Positions 57,060 to 64,000 of a stretch of 64,000 bases of DNA are shown here, piece after piece (position 1 is the stretch's first letter; each line of letters starts with the position of its first letter). The notes under the pieces were generated by a model that was not told the DNA's origin, made no database searches, and saw only the letters and a list, made by a program, of their open reading frames with translations. The stretch comes from Boswellia sacra (lineage: Eukaryota; Streptophyta; Magnoliopsida; Sapindales; Burseraceae): contig SNVD02009593.1 in assembly GCA_013180625.2 (NCBI GenBank), forward strand, positions 1 through 64,000, written 5' to 3'. A program made the position numbers and the translations under genes.

Positions 57060-57320
57060 ATGAGTTATCATAAGTTTATTCAGCTTATTCTGATGCAACA
57101 TAGGTGGGCTATCATGGGCCAATACTATCCATCTTTACTGCAATTTTCTTCTAGCTGAGGATAATTATAGATGTTTTGTCTCAAAAGTGAAGACGACAGA
57201 CCATTCTCTCTGTAAAGTACTAAGCTTTGGACAATGAGTAAAAGATAGACCTTCCAAGGATGTGAGGTTTTGAACTATGGAGGACAAGCGTTCTAGGTAG
57301 TCTCCAAAAATCTTCAAACT
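57060..57320 (-). pseudogene. CNL relic P4: C-terminal end
   Basis: The minus strand corresponds to the terminal coding bases of the CNL family (inverse of GGGCCAATACTATCC near 57115; inverse of AAGATAGACCTTCCAAGGAT near 57240), as in relic P1 at 20040-20230. The 3' flank up to 56951 also matches. It breaks off near 57330. Confidence 0.72.
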
Positions 57321-57329
57321 GTTGTATGG

Positions 57330-57534
57330 TTAGCATTAGAAAAGTAAATACATAGTATTAAGCTCACATCTACAAGTTTAAATTTTCAAATAAGTAATAA
57401 ATTTAACATGGTGTCGAAGCCCTCATAACCAAACCATTGCAAATTCGAATTCATTTAAAAATTAATTAAAAAGTGTTATTTTTTGACCTATATTGTAAGT
57501 GTACGAAGGATCCTACAGAAAGGACTTCACGTTC
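57330..57534. other. Insertion of unknown type within relic P4
   Basis: This AT-rich segment separates two LRR-matching pieces of P4 and matches neither CNL sequence nor the elements in this window. The phrase GGTGTCGAAGCCCTCATAAC is reminiscent of an LTR or primer-site region, but no ends or duplication could be fixed. Confidence 0.35.
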
Positions 57535-57960
57535 TATCCACCACCATTGTAGTCTTACCTAAGAGGTGTGAGTCCAAGGCACCCCAGTCGAACCATGGCT
57601 CATAGGTACTGAAATTGCTGATCTTGAATGACTTCATGTTGGTAGGAAATCCATATTAAAAAGTGTTATTACCACCACCAATGTAATCTTCCCTAAGAGA
57701 GGTGAGTCCAAGGCACCCTAGTCGAACCATGATCCACAGATACTGACATTTCTGATCTTGAATGACTCCACGTGGGTAGGAAATCCATCTTTTTTTTGAA
57801 GGATAAAATGCCGTTACAACTTTCTATACTCTGATAACGAAGTGACGTGAGATTTTTCTTGCAGGGCACCAGTTTCTTACACTCCCTGATTAGTGTATGC
57901 GATTGTCCGAGTGTCAGTTCGATTTCGAGGAGGGTTGCCTTCCACGAACCCGACATGGCT
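57535..57960 (-). pseudogene. CNL relic P4: LRR fragment with internal tandem duplication
   Basis: Two copies of one LRR segment, about 57537-57653 and 57668-57788, both match 63005-63120 of the intact gene in inverse orientation (GATTTCCTACC, CTCACCTCTCTTAG, ACATTGGTGGTGG). Beyond them 57790-57960 matches the preceding LRR (a CPGIVS-type phrase, then FPGGGLP-like bases). The duplication lies in a non-coding relic, so slippage or unequal exchange has acted on this module more than once. Confidence 0.75.
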
Positions 57961-58455
57961 CCAAATAAGGGGTGGTTCTAAGAAACTAGGGACCTGCTGC
58001 GAACGGCAGGGAAATTCTAAATTGGTTCTCCTCATTTAAAAAATTAATTAATTTGGCCCACTTGCGTCGCACTTTTTTTGACTTTTGATAGTAAATTCCA
58101 TTCAATTTCATACACAGCTAATCCAACATCGCAATTATTAAACTACATATTACATTATATATCTTTATCCCTAACATCGGGCGATTTTCTTAAAGATACC
58201 TGTAACATTTTGCATTCATTATAAGATAATGATACTTAAAATGATTCAAAATTGCTGAGATTAACGGAAGTTAACATCAAACTCAGAATGTAAGTGAAGG
58301 AAATTTCAAAAGAAGATGCCTAGTATATACCATATACTAATAAATTAGTGTTAAATTATTATTATTCCTTAATGTGATTCTTCTTAGGAGAGAGGAAATT
58401 TCTTTCTCGTTAGTATATCAAGCATAATTAGAATAGTCAATAATTGAAATCGTAT
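57961..58455. other. Upstream region of the intact CNL; no gene
   Basis: AT-rich DNA with no open frame. It would contain the distal promoter of the CNL. A W-box core (TTGAC on the plus strand near 58076, in TTTTTTTGACTTTTG) is the only defence-type element noticed and may be chance. Confidence 0.4.
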
Positions 58456-58720
58456 CCTTATAAAAAATAAAAAATGAGATGGGGAGGGAATCTATTCCTA
58501 CGCTATTCTCCTTGATCTCCAATAAGGACCGTGCAAGTTTACTTGGCGCGGGGTCACCATATACCAATCAAGTGGGAAACGAAAGAGAGAGGGAAAAAAA
58601 AAAAAAAAAAACTAGAGTGCTTGAGCTTGAGCTTGAGCTTTTTCTCAAACCAAATCAATTTTTTTTTTTTTTCCTTCCATTTGAATTTTCTGCAGATTTT
58701 CCGTTTTCTTCAAAGAAAGC
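58456..58720 (+). promoter_or_regulatory. Putative core promoter and leader of the intact CNL
   Basis: TTATAAAAAATAAAAA at about 58460-58475 is a candidate TATA region about 250 bp before the start codon. The leader contains a poly-A run (58593-58610), four GAGCTT hexamers (about 58617-58640), a poly-T run and TTCTTCAAAGAAAGC just before ATG. The last is conserved with relic P1. Start site and TATA are inferred by position only. Confidence 0.3.
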
Positions 58721-61700
58721 ATGTCTATCATCGGAGAGGCCGTTCTAACTGCAACCGTTGAGATGCTATTCAAAAAGTTGGCTTCATCTGAACTGCTGCA
58801 GTTTGCTCGCCAAGAGAAAATCAAGGCAGATCTGATGGAGTGGGAGAAGATATTGGTGAAGATTCATGCGCTGCTTGACGATGCCGAGGAGAAGCAGATG
58901 ACAAACGCATTAGTGAAGAGCTGGCTTGGTGACCTTAAAAACCTGGCTTCCGACGTGGAAGACATACTGGATGAGTTTGAAACTGAACTTTCACGGAGGA
59001 AGTTGTTGCCTGCTCATCCTCAACCCGGCCCAAGCAAGGTACGAAAACTCATTCCTACTTGCTGTACCAGTTTGACTCCACGATCGGTGAAGTTCAACTT
59101 CAGAATGAGCTCAGAAATAAAGGAGATCACTACCAGATTTCATAATATTGCAACCGTCAAAGACAGGCTGGACCTGAGAGAGCGTTCCGGAGAGAGGTCA
59201 AAACAAGTGATCAGCAAAAGACTACCCACAACCTCTTTGGTGAATGAAGCCAAAGTTTACGGTAGGGAAAAAGATAAGAAGGCCATAGTTGAATTGCTGT
59301 TGAGAGATGATTTAAGTACTGAAGGAGTCTCTGTTGTTCCCATAATAGGCATGGGAGGGGTAGGCAAGACAACTCTTGCTCAACTCGTCTTTAATGATGT
59401 CAACGTGAAGAATCAATTTGATCCCAAGGCATGGGTTTGTGTTTCAGAAAATTTTGATGTTATCAGCGTCACAAAAACAATTCTACAGTCTGTTGCTACT
59501 CCTAAAATCGACGGAGTTGATGATCTAAACATGCTTCAAGTCAGATTGAAGGAACAACTTTCCAAAAAGAAGTTTTTGCTTGTTTTGGATGACGTTTGGG
59601 ATGAAAACTATGAAAAATGGACAGTCTTTTGCAGTCCATTTGAAGCTGCCTCACCTGGAAGTAAGATTGTTGTCACAACTCGGAATCGAGGTGTTTCATT
59701 AATGATGAAAGCTGATGCGGAGTATCCGTTGGATAAGTTGTCAAATGATGATTGTCTACATGTATTTGCTCAGCACTCGTTGGGCGTGAAGGATTTTAGT
59801 GTAGAGGGTCAGGACTTGAAGGAAATTGGTCAAATGATCGTTAGAAGGTGCAATGGCTTGCCCTTGGCAGCCAAAGCTCTTGGTGGTCTCTTGCGTGGTA
59901 AAACCAACATCAAAGACTGGAAAGATGTGCTAAGTTGTAAGATTTGGGATCTATCAGAAGAGAAATGTAATATTATACCAGCACTTAGAGTAAGTTACCA
60001 TTATCTTCCCCCACATTTGAAACAATGTTTTGAATTTTGTTCATTATTTCCAAAGAACTATATTTTTGAAGAGGAGAAGATAATTTTGTTATGGATGGGT
60101 GTTGGTTTCTTACAATATGAAAGAAGTGAGAAGCAAGTAGAAGATTTAGGTCGCAAGTATTTTCGTGAACTACAGTCAAGATCATTCTTTCAAAAATCAA
60201 GTCAAAATAAGTCACGATTTGTGATGCATGACCTTATCCATGATCTTGCTCAATGGACTGCAAGAGAGACATATCTTATGGTGGAGGATAAGCATTGGTA
60301 TGACAATCAGTGTTATTTTTCAAAAACTCTTCGCCATTTATCTTACATTGATAGCTCCCTGCATGAAATTGAGCGCCTTGCGGCCTCCAATGTCATCAAC
60401 CAATTACGGGCTTTATTCGTGCGGAAGTGGCATTATTCTTCTTCCTCTTTGCTGAAATTAAGGCGTATAAGGGTCTTGTCTGTGCACGGATATTTCTTGC
60501 GTGAGCTACCCGATAGAATTGGAGATTTGAAGCATCTACGATACCTAGACCTTTCTTACACTGACATCAAAAGCTTGCCTGAGTCAGTCAGTACTCTTTA
60601 CAATTTACGAACACTTCTATTAGTGGGTTGTAAGTCTCTAAGGGTATTGTGTGCAGACATGGGGAACTTAATCAATCTGCATCATCTAGATATTCACGAA
60701 ACACCTTCACTGGAGCAAATGCCCCGGAGGATTGGTACATTAACTGGTCTCCAAACATTGTCGAAGTTCGTTGTAAGCTATGGCCTTGGCTCTCGGTTAG
60801 CAGAGTTGAAATCTTTAACCCATCTAAGGCAGAGGCTTCACATTATAGGGTTGGAGAATGTGCATGATGCTAATGACGCCAAGAAAGCTGACTTAAATCT
60901 TAAGGAGAACCTTAATGGTCTGAATTTGGAATGGACTCGCGGCTTTGACGTTTCCAAGCAGGCAGAAGTTCAAACACAGGTTCTTGACGCATTACGACCT
61001 CATCAAAATTTGTCAGAGCTCATAATCAGTGGCTACGCTGGCAAAAAATTTCCAATTTGGCTAGGAGGTTCGTTATGCTCGAAATTAATGAGTCTGAAAT
61101 TAAAAAATTGTCGTAAGTGTATTGCATTGCCATCTCTCGGGCAACTGCACTCCCTCAAAGACCTTGTTATTGAGCGAATGGATGGAATAGAAAGTGTAGG
61201 TCCAGACTTCTACGGAAAGAGTTGCTCAGATCCTTTTCCATCACTTGAGACTCTCAAGTTTTCGGACATGAAAGAATGGAAACACTGGATTCCTTTTGGA
61301 GCTGGTCAAGAAGTTGACTGCTTTCCTCGCCTACGAAAGCTCCATATTTTTCGTTGTCCAAGACTGAAAGAAAGTTTGCCAGAACGTCTTCCTTCCTTGG
61401 AAGGGCTTAGGATTGATGAATGTGAACAGTTATTGGTGTCAATTTCAAGTTACTCAAAACTATGCGAATTAAAAATTGATGGATGCAAAAGGGTGGTGTG
61501 GAGTACAGTAGACCTCAACTCATTGGAGTCTGTGGTTCTTTCTGATGTCTCAAATGTGCTTCTAGCAGAGCGTTTTATGCAAGGGTTACCAAAATTACCA
61601 AAACTAAAACAACTTACTATACGTAATTGTACTGAGATAAAATCTTTCTTAGAGAATGGAGTTCAACATCTAGATATTAGCACCGTCCCTCGATTGGTGA

Positions 61701-63451
61701 CTGAGCCCTCTCCCTTACACGTTTCCTCCGTAGCAGATGAAGAAGAAGAGCAAAAACAGCAGGAGTTCACGGGTTATGAAGACTTCCATGATCCTGTTTC
61801 CTTTCAAGAAGTTGGCCCGTCTTCCCAGCTGAGATTCATCACAATTGAGAATTGTGGAGGGCTGAAATCTCTTCCTCAGGCTTGGATGTCGAGAAGCATG
61901 AGATTTGTTATAAAGTGTTATTCTTTGTCATCTTTGACATGCATTGCTAGAGTTCAGCTACCTCGGAATCTAAACCGGCTAGAAATTCGAACATGCCATA
62001 TGTTGCGGACTTTGGTGGATGAAGAGGAAGTTCCAATAATGCACAAGGAGAGCAACAATAGTGGCAGTAGTATTAACACCTCTCTTCTGAAGTACTTGGT
62101 CATTGTAGATTGTGATCGTCTCACGTCGTTATGGTCAAAAGGTGAGCTACCTGCGACAGTTAGGTACATCAAGATTGAGAATTGCTGGAGTCTTTTGTCC
62201 TTGTCCTCAAGAGGTAATCTACCCAGGGCTCTTACATACCTTAGAATTGAGAACTGTCCCAAGCTGGAGTCAATAGCGGCAAGGGTGCATAACAACACAG
62301 CTCTTGTAAGAATCGAAATCAATGGGTGTGATAATCTTAAATCTTTACCAGATGGCCTGAACAAACTTAACCATGTTGAAGAGATTAGTATATGCAATTG
62401 TCCAAGTGTTGTTCACTTTCCTGAAGGAGGGTTACCTTCCACGAAACTGAAAAGGCTCAACATAAGCGCTTGTGATAGACTGCAGGCCCTGCCGAACGGC
62501 ATGAACAAACTCACCCATCTTGAAGAGATAAGTCTATGCAATTGCCCATGTGTTGTTCAATTTCCAGAAGGAGGTTTGCCTACCAAGAAACTGACAAGGC
62601 TCAACATAAGCGCTTGTGAGAAACTGGCGGCCCTGCCAAACGGCATGAGCAAGCTTAGCCATCTTGAAGAGATAAGTGTATCCAATTGTCCGAGTATTGT
62701 TCAGTTTCCAGAAGAAGGGTTGCCTCCCACGAAACTTAAAAGGCTCAACATAAGCGCTTGTGATAAACTGGCTGCCCTGCCCAACGACTTGGACGAACTC
62801 AGCCATCTTGAAGAGTTTAGTTTATGCAATTGTCCAAGTGTTGTTCAATTTCCAGGAGGAGGATTGCCTTCCACGAAACTGACAAGGCTCAACATAAGCG
62901 CTTGTGATAAACTAAAGGCCCTGCCGAACGGCATGAACAATCTTTCCTCCCTTCAGTATCTGAGTATAGAAAGTTGTCCTGGAATTGTATCCTTCCCCAA
63001 GGATGGATTTCCCACCAACATTAAGTCTCTCAAGATTGGAAATGTTAATATCTGCAAGCCATTGTTCGACTGGGGGCTGCATAGACTCACCTCTCTTAGA
63101 GAACTCCACATTGGTGGTGGATGTGAGGACGTGAAGTCCCTTCCGCTGGAGGAAATAGGAATGACGCTTCCTTCCTCTCTAACCATACTGCTGATTGAAG
63201 ATTTTCCAGACTTGGTGCGCTTGTCCTTCATGTCTCAAAACCTCACTTCTTTAGAAAAACTATCGATCTCTAACTGTCCAAAGCTCGAATACTTTCCAGA
63301 GATGGGCCTGCCTTCACTTTTGAAACTAAGCGTCGAGAACTGTCCTCAGCTAGAAGAAAGTTGGAAAAATGATGGACAGCATTGGCCCAGAATAGCCCAC
63401 GTTCGGACGTCAGCATACTCGGCGTCTCAAGACATTTTTGGTAACTTATAA
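58721..63451 (+). CDS. CC-NBS-LRR disease resistance protein, RPP13-like/R13L1 type, intact
   Basis: An uninterrupted frame of 1576 codons in one exon. It encodes an intracellular immune receptor that senses pathogen effectors and triggers cell death. Residues 1-120 form an Rx-N-type coiled coil with DVEDILDEFETE from 78. NB-ARC shows the P-loop GMGGVGKTT at 210-218, AWVCVSENFD, kinase-2 LVLDDVW with Asp290-291 and the Trp293 typical of CNLs, [18 protein letters not shown] from 379, CFEFCSLFPKNY from 436 and MHD at 502-504. LRRs fill residues 550-1550. Residues about 1198-1440 are near-identical 48-residue modules. The protein is longer than the usual 1200-1400 residues of the family, partly because of these. 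All key nucleotide-binding motifs are intact. The start is supported by conservation with relics P1 and P2. It is the only plus-strand and only intact member here. Confidence 0.95.
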   Translation: MSIIGEAVLTATVEMLFKKLASSELLQFARQEKIKADLMEWEKILVKIHALLDDAEEKQMTNALVKSWLGDLKNLASDVEDILDEFETELSRRKLLPAHPQPGPSKVRKLIPTCCTSLTPRSVKFNFRMSSEIKEITTRFHNIATVKDRLDLRERSGERSKQVISKRLPTTSLVNEAKVYGREKDKKAIVELLLRDDLSTEGVSVVPIIGMGGVGKTTLAQLVFNDVNVKNQFDPKAWVCVSENFDVISVTKTILQSVATPKIDGVDDLNMLQVRLKEQLSKKKFLLVLDDVWDENYEKWTVFCSPFEAASPGSKIVVTTRNRGVSLMMKADAEYPLDKLSNDDCLHVFAQHSLGVKDFSVEGQDLKEIGQMIVRRCNGLPLAAKALGGLLRGKTNIKDWKDVLSCKIWDLSEEKCNIIPALRVSYHYLPPHLKQCFEFCSLFPKNYIFEEEKIILLWMGVGFLQYERSEKQVEDLGRKYFRELQSRSFFQKSSQNKSRFVMHDLIHDLAQWTARETYLMVEDKHWYDNQCYFSKTLRHLSYIDSSLHEIERLAASNVINQLRALFVRKWHYSSSSLLKLRRIRVLSVHGYFLRELPDRIGDLKHLRYLDLSYTDIKSLPESVSTLYNLRTLLLVGCKSLRVLCADMGNLINLHHLDIHETPSLEQMPRRIGTLTGLQTLSKFVVSYGLGSRLAELKSLTHLRQRLHIIGLENVHDANDAKKADLNLKENLNGLNLEWTRGFDVSKQAEVQTQVLDALRPHQNLSELIISGYAGKKFPIWLGGSLCSKLMSLKLKNCRKCIALPSLGQLHSLKDLVIERMDGIESVGPDFYGKSCSDPFPSLETLKFSDMKEWKHWIPFGAGQEVDCFPRLRKLHIFRCPRLKESLPERLPSLEGLRIDECEQLLVSISSYSKLCELKIDGCKRVVWSTVDLNSLESVVLSDVSNVLLAERFMQGLPKLPKLKQLTIRNCTEIKSFLENGVQHLDISTVPRLVTEPSPLHVSSVADEEEEQKQQEFTGYEDFHDPVSFQEVGPSSQLRFITIENCGGLKSLPQAWMSRSMRFVIKCYSLSSLTCIARVQLPRNLNRLEIRTCHMLRTLVDEEEVPIMHKESNNSGSSINTSLLKYLVIVDCDRLTSLWSKGELPATVRYIKIENCWSLLSLSSRGNLPRALTYLRIENCPKLESIAARVHNNTALVRIEINGCDNLKSLPDGLNKLNHVEEISICNCPSVVHFPEGGLPSTKLKRLNISACDRLQALPNGMNKLTHLEEISLCNCPCVVQFPEGGLPTKKLTRLNISACEKLAALPNGMSKLSHLEEISVSNCPSIVQFPEEGLPPTKLKRLNISACDKLAALPNDLDELSHLEEFSLCNCPSVVQFPGGGLPSTKLTRLNISACDKLKALPNGMNNLSSLQYLSIESCPGIVSFPKDGFPTNIKSLKIGNVNICKPLFDWGLHRLTSLRELHIGGGCEDVKSLPLEEIGMTLPSSLTILLIEDFPDLVRLSFMSQNLTSLEKLSISNCPKLEYFPEMGLPSLLKLSVENCPQLEESWKNDGQHWPRIAHVRTSAYSASQDIFGNL
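62317..62990 (+). repeat. 144-bp tandem LRR module in the intact CNL
   Basis: The phrase CATAAGCGCTTGTGA recurs at 62461, 62605, 62749 and 62893, exactly 144 bp apart, and a more diverged first unit is in phase at 62317. Each unit encodes two LRRs (KLTRLNISACDKL, ALPNGM, HLEEISLCNCPSVVQFP). The unit keeps frame. Relic P1 has one unit at the equivalent place (20530-20660). Confidence 0.95.
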
Positions 63452-63579
63452 TAGAATTGAATTCAATCCAATTTCATAAACCCTTTTATGTCTATTTAAA
63501 TAACTTCGTAATCAATATTTATATTCTATATTTGATTCATGGCCATTAATTCTTTCTCATTTTCTGTGGATCTTAACAG
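63441..63579 (+). other. Candidate intron at the CNL 3' end
   Basis: The stop codon lies just beyond a GTAACT donor at 63441, and a good acceptor (TTCTGTGGATCTTAACAG, AG at 63578-63579) follows. Unspliced RNA ends the protein in FGNL. Spliced RNA would replace the last residues with a Ser-rich tail ending at TGA 63627-63629. A second donor (AAAG then GTAAAT near 63661) and an acceptor near 63746 suggest a further 3' UTR intron. Confidence 0.45.
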
Positions 63580-63819
63580 GCAGCAGTTTCAGCCAGTCCA
63601 GTTCTTCTTCACCACTGGCAAGGCCATGACATCGCCTCCTTTAGGAAATGCGGCTCTAAAGGTAAATTCATTTTTCAATATATGTAGTAAGTGACATTTT
63701 TGTTATAGATGGCTTAATTAGTTAGTTGTTGATTCTGTTCTTCCAGAGAATAAACTGGCCACAGTTTGCAAACACAGGAGAAGTAAGATTTTTCATGCCG
63801 TTCCACAGGGTCCCCACTT

Positions 63820-64000
63820 TTTTATGACCCCTTCTTTAAGCCATGTCAGTTTCGTGGAAGGCAATCCCCCAGGAAATCGAACAAGTACTTGGACAAGTGC
63901 ATACACTAATCTCTTTAAGATGGCTGAGTTTGTTTATGCCATCCTGCAACGATTTAAGCTTTTTAAACCCATTGATTTTGATTCTTTCCAGAGATTTGTT
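63820..64000 (-). pseudogene. CNL relic P6: LRR fragment, runs off the window
   Basis: The minus strand matches the module LRRs of the family: inverse of GAAGGCAATCCCCCAGGAAA, of TCTCTTTAAGATGGCTGAGT and of TGCCATCCTGCAACGATTTA correspond to FPGGLPSTKL, HLKEISL and SLPNGMNKL-type codons. Stops are present. It is convergent with the intact gene and continues beyond the right edge. Confidence 0.75.

Noticed and set aside
62317..62990. Regular direct repeats that might suggest a CRISPR-like or satellite array
   Set aside because: The 144-bp units are in-frame LRR codons within a 1576-codon gene of a plant. There are no unique spacers or short palindromic repeats.
61954..63231. Minus-strand open frames opposite the intact CNL LRR region (61954-62397, 62534-62806, 62912-63231)
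   Set aside because: These are shadows of the repetitive LRR codons. The same antisense peptides appear at each 144-bp unit and match no family.

Overview
The window is eukaryotic nuclear DNA from a flowering plant, most likely a eudicot. It is AT-rich, with GT-AG splice signals, plant LTR retrotransposons of several lineages, and CC-NBS-LRR (CNL) genes of the RPP13-like/R13L1 type. The species cannot be named from the sequence alone. It is a resistance-gene cluster that has been heavily broken up by nested transposons. Only one host gene looks intact: a 1576-residue CNL at 58721-63451 on the + strand.

Layout. 1-1226 and 12804-15493 hold remnants of a + strand gene whose clearest exons (13798-15493) match plant OTS/ULP1-type SUMO proteases. 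An 11.57-kb Athila-like Ty3/gypsy element (1227-12798, minus strand, TSD TGATC) sits inside it. That element carries an intronless pseudo-copy of a LONELY GUY (LOG) cytokinin-activating enzyme gene between pol and its 3' LTR. 16232-16771 is one end of a CACTA transposon. 16980-18560 is a probable LTR relic. 18600-37300 and 44193-57960 contain at least six minus-strand CNL relics (called P0, P1, P1b, P2, P3 and P4 here). P1 was split by a copia element (22869-32004) whose 3' LTR was in turn split by a 3.7-kb solo gypsy LTR (27888-31599). P2 carries a solo copia LTR (36103-36790) and a hAT-like insertion (37300-44192, 8-bp TSD). Inside that hAT is a composite of tandem and inverted TRIM elements mixed with chromovirus (Tekay/Del-type) sequence, flanked as a whole by the 5-bp repeat CTAAG. 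P3 is split by a second copia element (44852-49977, TSD GCTGC). A young Reina-like chromovirus (51521-56950, TSD GAATT) lies in the 3' flank duplicated alongside P3 and P4. A further minus-strand LRR fragment (P6) runs off the right edge.

How it fits together. The CNL relics, their shared 3' flanks (about 18985-20030 and 50435-57060) and the intact gene describe a tandem cluster that expanded by segmental duplication, then decayed under transposon load. The surviving gene has a recent four-to-five-fold expansion of a 144-bp (48-residue) LRR module that the relics checked do not show. The most unusual items are the retroelement-captured LOG copy, the TRIM/chromovirus/hAT composite with inverted arms, and a degenerate GC-rich motif shared by otherwise unrelated LTR families in the window.

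Limits: all homology calls are from recognition of motifs, without database searches. Exon borders, pseudogene edges and family names are approximate unless a target-site duplication fixes them.
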